64,000 nucleotides of DNA. Source: Neobacillus rhizophilus. Lineage in GTDB: Bacteria; Bacillota; Bacilli; Bacillales; Cytobacillaceae. The translations under genes and the position numbers were made by a program. The DNA lies in the NCBI RefSeq assembly GCF_018343535.1, contig NZ_JAGYPF010000001.1, positions 1,488,001-1,552,000 of the forward strand, in the 5' to 3' direction. Below the pieces are notes generated by a model. That model did not search any database. It was given only the letters and a program-made list of their open reading frames with translations, and had not been told where the DNA came from. Below are positions 1 to 7,740 of the stretch, one piece after another (the stretch's first letter is position 1; each line of letters opens with the position of its first letter).

Positions 1-116
1 AGTTGAATCTCCAGCGGGAGATTTTTCTCCTTCACTTCTTTTTGAAGATAATAGGCTGCGGTCAAACCGGCAGCTCCCCCACCAATAATAATTACCTTCT
101 GTTTTTCTTCTGCCAC
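1..116 (-). CDS. hemY: Protoporphyrinogen/coproporphyrinogen oxidase HemY, N-terminal fragment
   Basis: Only the first 38 codons are present; the gene runs off the left edge. It starts at a GTG (114-116) preceded by an AAGGTG ribosome site. The N-terminus contains VIIIGGGAAGLTAAYYL, the Rossmann GxGxxG FAD-binding fingerprint of flavoprotein oxidases. The fragment alone would not identify the enzyme, but it is the third gene of a hemE-hemH-hemY order known from Bacillus, where HemY oxidises coproporphyrinogen III to coproporphyrin III in the coproporphyrin-dependent haem pathway. The identification is therefore motif plus synteny. Confidence 0.85.
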   Translation of the reverse strand, partial: MAEEKQKVIIIGGGAAGLTAAYYLQKEVKEKNLPLEIQ

Positions 117-152
117 CTGACGTCACCTTCTTCAAATTAAATTTTCACGTTC

Positions 153-1085
153 CTAATCCGCTAACTTCTTTAAGATGACGGTTGACAATGTATCAATGAA
201 TTCTTCCTTTGCATTAGGCATTTCCGGGCGATAGTAGCTCACACCTAATTCACGGGTAACAGCCTTACATTCATAATCATTATCATATAGAACCTCAAGG
301 TGGTCCGAAACAAACCCGACTGGTGCATAGACGAATGCCTTATAGTGATTGTTATGATATAAATCTCTCGTTAAATCTTGAACATCAGGTCCTAACCATG
401 GCTCCGGCGTATTTCCTGCACTTTGCCAGCCAATCACATAATTCTTTACTCCTGCTTCAGCAGCAATTAAATCCGCAGTTTCTTGCAGCTGTTTTGGATA
501 TGGATCGCCAAACTGAAGAATTTTTTCCGGCAGACTATGAGCTGAAACGACAAGCACCGCATGATTCTTTTCTTCTTCAGGCATTTGTTCAAAAGTTTGT
601 TTGAGCTTATCCGCCCAATATGAAATAAACTTTGGTTCCTGATACCAGCTTTCAATCGTTTTTATCGTAAGTCCACCTAATTTTTCTGCCTCTTCAACCG
701 CTCTGCCATTGTAGGATTTTACGCTGAATGTAGAAAAATGAGGGGCCAGTACGATACTGACAGCTTCTTTAATGCCATCGTCATGCATCTGTTTAACTGC
801 ATCTTCAATAAACGGCTCAATATGCTTTAATCCAAGATACATTTTAAATTCAACTTCATCCTGAATTTTATTTAAATATGCTTCCAGCTTTTCACCTTGT
901 TCAAGAGTGATTTTTGCAAGCGGAGAAATCCCGCCAATCGCTTCATAGCGGTTACGAAGGTCCTCAATCATTTCCGGGGTTGGTTTTCTTCCATGCCGGA
1001 TATGGGTATAGTATCTTTCCAGGTCGTCTGCATTATAGGGGGTGCCGTATGCCATCACCAGCAAGCCCATTTTCTCTTTCGTCAT
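153..1085 (-). CDS. hemH: Ferrochelatase (coproporphyrin ferrochelatase) HemH
   Basis: This gene encodes 310 residues, the length of B. subtilis HemH. The enzyme inserts Fe2+ into the porphyrin ring in the cytoplasm. The block [12 protein letters not shown] near residue 183 carries the metal-ligand histidine, and [11 protein letters not shown] near 260 carries the conserved acidic residue of the active site. The open frame begins at a GTG at 1094, but that codon lies inside the AGAGGTG ribosome site, so the ATG at 1085 (MTKEKMGLL) is the better start. It lies between hemE and hemY and is probably co-transcribed with both, although a hairpin separates it from hemE. Confidence 0.96.
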   Translation of the reverse strand: MTKEKMGLLVMAYGTPYNADDLERYYTHIRHGRKPTPEMIEDLRNRYEAIGGISPLAKITLEQGEKLEAYLNKIQDEVEFKMYLGLKHIEPFIEDAVKQMHDDGIKEAVSIVLAPHFSTFSVKSYNGRAVEEAEKLGGLTIKTIESWYQEPKFISYWADKLKQTFEQMPEEEKNHAVLVVSAHSLPEKILQFGDPYPKQLQETADLIAAEAGVKNYVIGWQSAGNTPEPWLGPDVQDLTRDLYHNNHYKAFVYAPVGFVSDHLEVLYDNDYECKAVTRELGVSYYRPEMPNAKEEFIDTLSTVILKKLAD

Positions 1086-1135
1086 CGTTTGCACCTCTTA
1101 TGTAATTTTCCGTATTCCATTTATAATTAGGGATA

Positions 1136-1181
1136 GGGCCACAAGGCCTGTACAGTCTCAACCTGACATCCCTTATGGCCC
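1136..1181. repeat. Intercistronic inverted repeat between hemE and hemH
   Basis: Arms GGGCCACAAGG (1136-1146) and CCTTATGGCCC (1171-1181) pair over 11 bases with one wobble around a 24-base loop. A TTTTT run follows on the plus strand, so it would work as an intrinsic terminator for plus-strand transcription although no plus-strand gene precedes it. On the minus strand, the direction of the hem genes, no T-run follows, so it is more likely an mRNA stabiliser or processing site there. Confidence 0.6.
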
Positions 1182-1249
1182 TTTTTAATAGCTTTTTTAT
1201 TTTGCCAAAAATCTGCTCTTAATACCAATAAAAAGCTTAATTCAACAGG

Positions 1250-2296
1250 TTATCTGCCGTTTTTCGCTGCTGAATATTCATGAATAAAAGCCGTAAGTTT
1301 TTTCAGGTTTTCCGGATTAACAGACGGGAATACCCCGTGGCCTAAATTAAAGATATAGCCGCCTTGCTCCATTCCCTGATCTAAGATAGCTTTTGCCCTC
1401 TCTTCAATTACTTCCCATGGAGCCAGAAGGATCGCTGGATCAAGATTTCCCTGGACTGTTTTATGAATACCCATTTCCCGTGCTTGGCGGATTGGCAAAC
1501 GCCAATCAAGCCCAACAACATCTAGCGGCAGGTCATTCCATTCCAATGCCAGGTGGCTTGCGCCGACACCGAACATGATTAATGGAACATTCTCTTCTCT
1601 TAATGAAGCAAAAATCCGGTTCATGACTGGTTTAATAAAATAACGGTAATCCTCTACATTTACAGCGCCAACCCAAGAATCAAAAATTTGAATAGCGCGT
1701 GCTCCGGCTTTGATTTGCGCTTTTACGTATGTAATGACCATATCGCCTAGTTTATCCATCAAAGCAAACCAGGCCTTCGGCTCAGCGTACATAAACGCTT
1801 TTGTCTTATTATAGTTTTTTGAAGGGCCGCCTTCGATCATATAACTGGCAAGCGTAAATGGGGCACCGGAAAATCCGATTAACGGCACGGATAATTGTTC
1901 CTCTGTCAATAATTTAATCGTATCGATGACATAAGGAATATCTTCTTCAGGATTCAATTCCCCTAGTTTTTCCACATCCGCAAGCGAACAAATTGGATTA
2001 TCAATGACTGGACCGATGCCGCCTTTGATTTCCACATTCATCCCAATGGCAGGAAGCGGTGTCATGATATCCTTGTACAAGATCGCGGCATCAACATTAT
2101 ATTGTTCAACAGGCAGGCGGGTGACATAAGCACACAATTCCGGCTGATGAGTAATTTCAAATAGAGAGTATTTTTCTTTAATTTCCCGGTACTCCGGCTG
2201 TGAACGTCCTGCCTGGCGCATGTACCAAACTGGAACATAATCCGTCTTCTCTCCCCGAGCTGCTTTTAAAAATGTTTCATTAATAGGCTTTGCCAT
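1250..2296 (-). CDS. hemE: Uroporphyrinogen decarboxylase HemE
   Basis: The 348-residue enzyme decarboxylates the four acetate side chains of uroporphyrinogen III to give coproporphyrinogen III. The N-terminal signature [17 protein letters not shown] (near residue 20) holds the invariant arginines of the substrate pocket, and [17 protein letters not shown] is the second family signature. The frame could be extended to a TTG at 2317, but the AAAGGTGG ribosome site lies within that extension, so the ATG at 2296 (MAKPINETF) is preferred. It is the first gene of the hemEHY cluster and is divergent from hmoB. Confidence 0.97.
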   Translation of the reverse strand: MAKPINETFLKAARGEKTDYVPVWYMRQAGRSQPEYREIKEKYSLFEITHQPELCAYVTRLPVEQYNVDAAILYKDIMTPLPAIGMNVEIKGGIGPVIDNPICSLADVEKLGELNPEEDIPYVIDTIKLLTEEQLSVPLIGFSGAPFTLASYMIEGGPSKNYNKTKAFMYAEPKAWFALMDKLGDMVITYVKAQIKAGARAIQIFDSWVGAVNVEDYRYFIKPVMNRIFASLREENVPLIMFGVGASHLALEWNDLPLDVVGLDWRLPIRQAREMGIHKTVQGNLDPAILLAPWEVIEERAKAILDQGMEQGGYIFNLGHGVFPSVNPENLKKLTAFIHEYSAAKNGR

Positions 2297-2533
2297 AAAA
2301 ATAAGTCCACCTTTCAAGACATTCTGTTTTCCATTTTAATATATAGAACAGGATTTTAAAAACTTTCTTTCATACACAGTTGTCTTCACTATATCGATAA
2401 TTTCCTCCTCTGCATAGCAAACGATTACTTTTGTCAAAAAAAAGTCGATTTTTACGTTTGAAAATGAGTTTAAATAAGAAAATAGTTTTTGCATAAGCTA
2501 TTACTTAAGATTATTTTATGGGGGGATTTGAAA

Positions 2534-3028
2534 ATGACCGTTTATATTACCAGTGGAACGCTCGATTTTTTAAAAACGATTAAAGTGAAATATCCCGCTG
2601 AAAAAATTATTATGATGAGCAGCGCAAATGGAGCATTATTATTCCATGAAACTGCCGGAAAAACCGTTTTTAATGAACCAAGGAAATATGAAGTCTTTGA
2701 ATCAATCGGAGTAATGAGTGGCGAAGGGTTTGTTGTAATGAAAAATATTCCCGTTACACCTGAAGGCCACCCAATATTTGAACATCACCTAAAAAATGAA
2801 AGCAGGAAACTGGAAGGCACACCTGGTTTTATCGCCCTTCGCGGGCTCCGCCCCTTGGCCTCAAATACATATGTAATTATGATCGTGTGGACCGATGAAA
2901 AATCTTTTGAAGATTGGCATGTCACGAATTCATTTCTTGAAGGGGATAAAAACAATCCCGAGAATGACGATCTTCCAAACATATTCGAAAGTGCACCCTA
3001 TATCAGCAGCTACACAATTGAAGATTAA
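2534..3028 (+). CDS. hmoB: Haem-degrading monooxygenase HmoB-like (ABM domain)
   Basis: The product has 164 residues and ends in an antibiotic-biosynthesis-monooxygenase-like domain (residues about 65-150: KNIPVTPEGHPIFEHH, then a run ending in SFEDWHVTNSF). This matches Bacillus HmoB/YhgC, a double-domain protein that degrades haem and releases iron. It lies beside the haem biosynthesis genes as in B. subtilis. The start is the ATG at 2534 behind a GGGGGGAT ribosome site; the TTG 45 bases upstream has no such site. A strong terminator follows directly. Confidence 0.85.
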   Translation: MTVYITSGTLDFLKTIKVKYPAEKIIMMSSANGALLFHETAGKTVFNEPRKYEVFESIGVMSGEGFVVMKNIPVTPEGHPIFEHHLKNESRKLEGTPGFIALRGLRPLASNTYVIMIVWTDEKSFEDWHVTNSFLEGDKNNPENDDLPNIFESAPYISSYTIED

Positions 3029-3034
3029 TTTTTC

Positions 3035-3068
3035 AAAAGGAATGGAGAATCTAAAGCCATTCCTTTTT
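3035..3068 (+). terminator. Intrinsic terminator of hmoB
   Basis: AAAAGGAATGG (3035-3045) pairs with CCATTCCTTTTT (3057-3068) around an 11-base loop, beginning six bases after the hmoB stop and ending in a T-run. Confidence 0.85.
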
Positions 3069-3199
3069 CCTTTCCACGGTTTAAAAATTTGTTTTTCCCC
3101 CGCTCACCTCTTTTAAGCAATTTCATATTCTGTATTACATCCAGCCGGGCAGATACCTATTATGAAAAGTCCATGGATGAAAGAAAGGAGGTTAATTTT

Positions 3200-4594
3200 A
3201 TGCTCGTGGAGCTTACTGCTCTTCATTGGATATATGTCGTCTTTATTGCACTGATTATTGGTTTTATGGTCATGAGACGAGACACGACGATTGTCTGCAT
3301 TGCCGGTATTTTCTTAATTGGTCTTATCGCTACAGGCAGTTTAAGTCATGCGATAAGCAGCATTTTTAATAGTTTTGCTTATGCGATAACAGAATTATTG
3401 TCAACCATCCTTGTCATCTCCATCATTGTGGCGATGAGCCATACGTTAACCACAACAGGGATCAATGATGTGATGATTTCGCCTTTTCGGAAGCTGATTC
3501 GCAACCCGGCATTAGCATACTGGACAATCGGAATTTTAATGATGGTCATCTCCTGGTTCTTTTGGCCATCCCCTGCCGTAGCCCTGCTTGGTGCTGTTCT
3601 CCTCCCGGTAGCGATTAGAGCAGGCTTGCCGGCGCTAGGTGTTGCCATGGCCATGAACCTGTTCGGGCACGGAATTGCTTTATCGGGGGATTTTGTCATT
3701 CAAGCTGCACCAAAACTTACATCTGATGCTGCCGGGATCCCCATCCAAGATGTCATTGATGCCAGCATTCCTTTAGTATTTATCATGGGTATTGTGACAA
3801 CGATTGCGGCCTTTTACTTCCTGCGCCGTGACATGAAGCGGGGAATTCTCAAGGCCGATACATCAATTATCTCCGCTTCTGAAGCTGAAACCATACAGCC
3901 GGGGCTGCTTTCTCTCTCCCAAAAACGATTCTTTGCCATAATAGTTCCTTTATTATTTGCCGCTGACGTTGCTGCTATGACAATCCTTGATTTAACCGGG
4001 GGAGATGCAACAGCTTTGATTGGCGGAACCTCGATTTTAATTCTTCTGTTAATCTCATTGACAAGTTTTAAAAATGAAGGTCTTGAAAAAACAACTAATT
4101 ACTTGATTGAGGGCTTCCAATTTGGTTTTAAAGTCTTTGGTCCAGTCATTCCAATTGCCGCTTTCTTCTACTTGGGAGATGCCGGCTTTACAAAAATCAT
4201 TGGAGAATATCTGCCGAAAGCCTCTCAAGGAATAGTCAACGATCTAGGACTGGCACTAGCTAACATCGTTCCGTTAAGCAAGGCGGTTGGAGCCGTTACT
4301 CTGACTGCTGTTGGTGCCATTACCGGACTTGACGGCTCAGGATTTTCCGGTATCTCACTAGCCGGTTCAGTTGCTGCTCTTTTTGCCGTCGCAATTGGAA
4401 AAGGTGCGGCTACCCTGACTGCGCTAGGTCAAATCGCTGCAATCTGGGTTGGCGGTGGAACCCTTGTCCCTTGGGCCCTCATCCCAGCTGCAGCAATTTG
4501 TAATGTTGACCCCTTCGAACTGGCACGGCGAAATCTCGTTCCGGTCTTGATTGGCCTTGTGGTGACCACGATAGCAGCAATGTTTCTAATCTAA
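3200..4594 (+). CDS. yhfA: YhfA-like multi-spanning membrane permease
   Basis: The gene encodes a 464-residue, almost entirely hydrophobic protein with about 11-12 predicted membrane segments. Its length, location and start (MLVELTALHWIY) resemble B. subtilis YhfA, an uncharacterised transporter that looks distantly like NhaC/organic-acid carriers of the ion-transporter superfamily. Glycine- and proline-rich re-entrant-like stretches occur in both halves (FWPSPAVALLGAVLLP near residue 120 and LTAVGAITGLDGSGFSG near 375). The start is the ATG at 3200 behind a perfect AAAGGAGG; 37 codons of open frame upstream have no ribosome site. The substrate is unknown. Confidence 0.7.
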   Translation: MLVELTALHWIYVVFIALIIGFMVMRRDTTIVCIAGIFLIGLIATGSLSHAISSIFNSFAYAITELLSTILVISIIVAMSHTLTTTGINDVMISPFRKLIRNPALAYWTIGILMMVISWFFWPSPAVALLGAVLLPVAIRAGLPALGVAMAMNLFGHGIALSGDFVIQAAPKLTSDAAGIPIQDVIDASIPLVFIMGIVTTIAAFYFLRRDMKRGILKADTSIISASEAETIQPGLLSLSQKRFFAIIVPLLFAADVAAMTILDLTGGDATALIGGTSILILLLISLTSFKNEGLEKTTNYLIEGFQFGFKVFGPVIPIAAFFYLGDAGFTKIIGEYLPKASQGIVNDLGLALANIVPLSKAVGAVTLTAVGAITGLDGSGFSGISLAGSVAALFAVAIGKGAATLTALGQIAAIWVGGGTLVPWALIPAAAICNVDPFELARRNLVPVLIGLVVTTIAAMFLI

Positions 4595-4604
4595 ATCTCT
4601 AAAT

Positions 4605-4632
4605 GGGGCTGAAAATCTTCAGCCTCTTCTAT
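4605..4632 (+). terminator. Weak intrinsic terminator after yhfA
   Basis: GGCTGAA (4607-4613) pairs with TTCAGCC (4618-4624) over a four-base loop, followed by a C-interrupted T-rich stretch. The stem lies 12 bases past the yhfA stop. Confidence 0.55.
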
Positions 4633-4688
4633 TTGTTCCATATCTTATATAAATGTTAAAATAGTATGAAAAATAGATTATTTATTTC

Positions 4689-4802
4689 TAAAGAAAACTC
4701 GCTGATTGTCGAGCCCTAAGGGCGAAGACAGAAGGCGTAGTTGCACTTATGCGTTAAGAAAGTATAAAGCTTTCTACAGAAAGTTCATACTTTCTTATTA
4801 GC
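4689..4802 (+). repeat. Dispersed structured element, copy 1 (long form, diverged)
   Basis: This is one of five plus-strand copies in the window (others at 6005, 14391, 27060 and 56300). Here stem 2 is GCCC-TAA-GGGC, whereas the other copies have GTCC-loop-GGAC, a compensatory change that supports an RNA or single-strand structure. The copy contains the long 3' hairpin, with AAGAAAGTATAAAGCTTTC pairing with GAAAGTTCATACTTTCTT, and ends in the shared TTATTAGC. It lies upstream of the yhaA ribosome site. Confidence 0.85.
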
Positions 4803-4831
4803 CTAGTAAAGACTGAGAGGGGGATTTACAT

Positions 4832-6007
4832 ATGTTAGATGAATTGTTTGCCAAATTAGAAAATTCCTATGCGGAAATGGTCTCCATTCGCCGACATCTT
4901 CACCAGCATCCAGAACTATCCTTTCAAGAATACGAAACGGCCAAATTTATTGTTTCCTTTTATGAAAAACTTGAAATTGAAGTGAACAGCAATGTCGGCG
5001 GAAACGGTGTAGTGGCAAAGGTTTATGGTAAAAAGCCGGGTAAAACCGTGGCATTGCGAGCTGATTTTGATGCCCTGCCAATTCAGGATGAAAAGGATGT
5101 CCCATATAAATCAACAGTGCCAGGAGTTATGCATGCTTGCGGACATGATGGGCACACCGCCACTCTCCTGCTCCTTGCCAAAGCATTGAATGAACTTAAG
5201 GACAATCTCGAAGGAACCTATGTGTTTATTCACCAGCATGCCGAGGAATATGCCCCAGGTGGTGCCATTTCGATGATTGAGGATGGCTGCTTGGAAGGTG
5301 TGGATGTTATCTTTGGCACCCACTTATGGGCAAGCGTGCCAACTGGTACAATTCAATATCGAACTGGCCCTATTATGGCAGCTGCTGACCGGTTTGAAAT
5401 TGAAATTCAAGGCAAAGGCGGGCATGGCGCACAGCCTCATACTACAAAAGATGCAATCGTGACAGCCTCCCAGCTTGTCTTAAATCTTCAGCAAATTGTC
5501 AGCCGCAGGGTTAATCCGATTGATTCTGCTGTTGTCTCCATTGGATCATTTACTGCCCAAAATGCCTTCAATGTCATTGCCGATAAAGCAAAGCTTATCG
5601 GGACTGTGCGGACCTTCAATGAGGAGCTTAGAAGCTTTATTGAAGAAGAAATCGAACGAATTGTCCACGGCACCTGTTATATGTCAGGCAGCACTTACGA
5701 CTATAAGTATTTTCGCGGCTATCCGCCAGTGGTGAATCATGCCAAGGAAACGGAATTCCTGGCTGCCTGTGCTCACCTTGCAGCAGAAGTAAAAATCGTG
5801 GAAGAGACCGAACCGGACATGGGCGGAGAAGATTTTGCCTATTATTTGCAAAAGGTGCCGGGAACCTTCTTCTACACCGGAGCAAAGCCGGAACCAGATG
5901 ATGCTGCTTACCCGCATCACCATCCACGATTTGATATCGATGAAAAAGCCATGCTGATTGCTGCCAAGACATTGGGAACAGCAGCCATAAAGGTGCATAA
6001 CGAATAA
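4832..6007 (+). CDS. yhaA: M20D-family N-acyl-amino-acid amidohydrolase (YhaA-like)
   Basis: The 391-residue zinc amidohydrolase probably cleaves N-acetyl or other N-acyl amino acids in the cytoplasm. Family blocks appear in order: IRRHLHQHPELSFQEYET (N-terminus), RADFDALPIQ, MHACGHDGHT (first metal site), HQHAEEYAPGGA (catalytic Glu region), GGHGAQPH in the lid domain and MGGEDFAYY near the C-terminus. Spacing and length are those of IAA-amino-acid/hippurate hydrolase-like enzymes, and B. subtilis YhaA occupies the same locus. The ATG at 4832 follows GAGAGGGGG. The stop codon is the first triplet of a dispersed repeat copy. Confidence 0.88.
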   Translation: MLDELFAKLENSYAEMVSIRRHLHQHPELSFQEYETAKFIVSFYEKLEIEVNSNVGGNGVVAKVYGKKPGKTVALRADFDALPIQDEKDVPYKSTVPGVMHACGHDGHTATLLLLAKALNELKDNLEGTYVFIHQHAEEYAPGGAISMIEDGCLEGVDVIFGTHLWASVPTGTIQYRTGPIMAAADRFEIEIQGKGGHGAQPHTTKDAIVTASQLVLNLQQIVSRRVNPIDSAVVSIGSFTAQNAFNVIADKAKLIGTVRTFNEELRSFIEEEIERIVHGTCYMSGSTYDYKYFRGYPPVVNHAKETEFLAACAHLAAEVKIVEETEPDMGGEDFAYYLQKVPGTFFYTGAKPEPDDAAYPHHHPRFDIDEKAMLIAAKTLGTAAIKVHNE

Positions 6008-6081
6008 ATGAAAACTCGTCAATTGGCGAGTCCGTTAGGACGGAGACAGAGACGTAGTTGAATTTATACCTTCTTATTAGC
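6005..6081 (+). repeat. Dispersed structured element, copy 2 (short form)
   Basis: It begins TAAATGAAAACTCGTC, where the TAA is the yhaA stop codon. It has stem 1 (ACTCGTC/GGCGAGT, with a wobble) and stem 2 (GTCC-GTTA-GGAC), and ends TTCTTATTAGC. The long 3' hairpin seen in copies 1 and 4 is missing. A terminator hairpin follows 12 bases later. Confidence 0.88.
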
Positions 6082-6086
6082 AAAAG

Positions 6087-6120
6087 AAAAAACCCCTGAA
6101 CTTTATTTAATGCTCAGGGG
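6087..6120 (-). terminator. Left copy of a duplicated terminator hairpin
   Basis: CCCCTGA (6093-6099) and TCAGGGG (6114-6120) bracket an AT-rich loop, with an A6 run at 6087-6092 giving a T6 tail on the minus strand. The 28-base hairpin is identical at 25 positions to the hairpin at 6909-6936, in the same orientation. Confidence 0.7.
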
Positions 6121-6228
6121 TTCAGGCTTTCGAGTAACTAACGACAGCCTTATATTTTACTCATTTTCTTTATTGATTCACCGCGTTAATTTGTTATTAC
6201 ATTATTAATATAAGGCTTTTCAACAAGT

Positions 6229-6363
6229 CTGTTGCTTGGCGCTCCAGGCACTTCGCTTTCCGCGGGCGGTACGGGGAGCCTCCTCGGCGCCGTAGGCGCC
6301 TGCGGGGTCTCCCCTGTTCCGTACTCCCGCAGGAGTCTTCGTGCCTTCCGCGCCAATCAACAG
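6229..6363. repeat. GC-rich dispersed repeat, copy A
   Basis: This 135-bp GC-rich block in an AT-rich setting has imperfect terminal inverted repeats (CTGTTGCTTGGCGC at the left, GCGCCAATCAACAG at the right). It includes internal segments such as GAGCCTCCTCGGCGCC and TGCGGGGTCTCC. Its reverse complement matches copy B at 6691-6814. It contains no gene and looks like a non-autonomous (MITE-like) repeat of the type scattered through soil Bacillus genomes. Confidence 0.85.
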
Positions 6364-6690
6364 GTGTATTCAATTAAGTTCTTCAACTCCAATAAAATAA
6401 GTGGTGAATATAATGTTTAATCCAAAAGAGTATAGCCAAAGTGAATATGGATTTGTTTTTCTTGATTGACAAATATATTGATTTCTCGTTTCTTGAAAAA
6501 GTTCCGTCCTTTTTATAGTGACGGCAATGGCGCCCATCCGTTCTCCTCACTCTTTTAAAATGATGTTTATTGGGTATTTTTTTGGTATTCTTTCTGAAAG
6601 GACATTACTGCAACCTGCCAGAATATGAAAAAGATTGCAAAACACTTATCAAGGAAATGTGTGTTGCAACAATTAGGTTAATTTCCCTCC
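6364..6690. other. Gene-free spacer between the two GC-rich repeats
   Basis: No open frame with a credible ribosome site is visible. A short 18-codon frame (ATG 6412, MFNPKEYSQSEYGFVFLD) has a recognisably protein-like composition but no Shine-Dalgarno sequence and no recognised family. It may be a gene remnant. Confidence 0.4.
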
Positions 6691-6814
6691 CTGTTGATTG
6701 GAGCGGAGGGCACTCGACTCCTGCGGGATACAGAGGTCACTGGAGACCCCGCAGGCGCTTTTAGCGCCGAGGAGGCTCCAGGAGCTCCCCGCTGCCCGGA
6801 GCGGAAATCAACAG
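6691..6814. repeat. GC-rich dispersed repeat, copy B (inverted relative to A)
   Basis: The 124-bp block starts CTGTTGATTGGAGCGG and ends GGAGCGGAAATCAACAG. Its reverse complement shares with copy A the GAGCCTCCTCGGCGC, GCGCCTGCGGGGTCTCC and CCCGCAGGAGTC segments. The pair A/B therefore forms an inverted repeat with an arm spacing of about 330 bp. Confidence 0.85.
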
Positions 6815-6908
6815 GCCAGTTAGCAGGGATAAACAACAAAAGTTTGGTAATTAGGTTTGGATAAAATAAAAAAAATGCCGAGAAAATATCCTTTTTCGAC
6901 AATCTGAA

Positions 6909-6942
6909 CCCCTGAAGCTTATTTAAAGCTCAGGGGCTTTTT
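6909..6942 (+). terminator. Right copy of the duplicated terminator hairpin
   Basis: CCCCTGAAGCTT (6909-6920) pairs imperfectly with AAGCTCAGGGG (6926-6936), followed by CTTTTT on the plus strand. The ecsC stop codon (6923-6925) lies in its loop. It is the near-identical partner of the hairpin at 6093-6120. Confidence 0.65.
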
Positions 6943-7645
6943 GCAAAATTCTTAACCGATAAGCGTTCATCGCCGTTTGGCCTAATGTTTTCATTAAGTT
7001 GTTATTGGCGTATGCCCCAACAAAGGCGCCGATCCCCGGAACAAGCTGAAGCATTTTGACAAAATCAATATAATCCCGGTATTCCTGCTGGAACTTCCGC
7101 CAATCCATCTCCACAAGAACCTGCTTTCGCTCCTCCCAGTTTTCAATCTCAGCTAACGTATTTCTGCGGATTTCATCGCTTGAAAAAGCAAGCTGAAAGA
7201 CATGAAGAATAAATAACCTTTCCGCATATTCCTTTGTATTGAAGCCGTAAACGGATGCTGCATCAAATAGAAACTTCATCTTGATGGTTAATAGCAACGG
7301 GAAGTCTGCCAGCCCCAGCAAAATCCCACCCGCACCAGTGCCGGCCCCCTCCACCATCGCTGTTTTTTGGTAGGTGGAAATTTTCTTGCGGACTAATTCA
7401 TCTCTTTCTTCAAGAGTTAACCCTTCTGCGGCGTTTCTGTTGATGGTCATCTGCGAACCAAATAAAGTAGCCTTTACCATTGTTTTAATGCTATCCGTCA
7501 TGACTTCATGAACTTTTTCGGGGATGATTTCATTGATTTTCCCTTGCGCCTTCTTGGAGATCCTATTCATCATTCCTGACCGTCTCGTCAATTTTCGTTT
7601 CCAATCTTGAACTTCATCATATACCTTTAATTCATAATCGTTCAT
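6923..7645 (-). CDS. ecsC: EcsC family protein
   Basis: The 240-residue protein is the third member of the ecsABC locus. EcsC proteins are poorly understood, peripheral or membrane-inserting proteins encoded beside the Ecs ABC transporter. Residues about 100-130 (GTGAGGILLGLADFPLLLTIKMKFLF) are a hydrophobic glycine-rich stretch typical of the family, and VPGIGAFVGAYANNNLM near residue 210 is a second. The ATG at 7645 follows GTGAGGTGAGG. A terminator after ecsB separates it from the ecsAB pair, so it may have its own promoter. Confidence 0.9.
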   Translation of the reverse strand: MNDYELKVYDEVQDWKRKLTRRSGMMNRISKKAQGKINEIIPEKVHEVMTDSIKTMVKATLFGSQMTINRNAAEGLTLEERDELVRKKISTYQKTAMVEGAGTGAGGILLGLADFPLLLTIKMKFLFDAASVYGFNTKEYAERLFILHVFQLAFSSDEIRRNTLAEIENWEERKQVLVEMDWRKFQQEYRDYIDFVKMLQLVPGIGAFVGAYANNNLMKTLGQTAMNAYRLRILQKAPEL

Positions 7646-7707
7646 AAAACCTCACCTCACCATACTAATTTTATGCGTAAATGCGTAAGAATCAGCTATT
7701 TGGTTTC

Positions 7708-7740
7708 AAAAAAACCCTCTTTGCCTAAACTCAAAGAGGG
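7708..7740 (-). terminator. Intrinsic terminator of ecsB
   Basis: On the minus strand CCCTCTTTG (7740-7732) pairs with CAAAGAGGG (7723-7715), followed by T7. The last ecsB codons and its TGA form the 5' arm, so transcription ends immediately at the gene end. Confidence 0.88.

Noticed and set aside
5637-6083. Minus-strand 148-residue frame within yhaA
   Set aside because: It is antisense to an intact, motif-complete amidohydrolase gene and has no ribosome site or recognisable domain.
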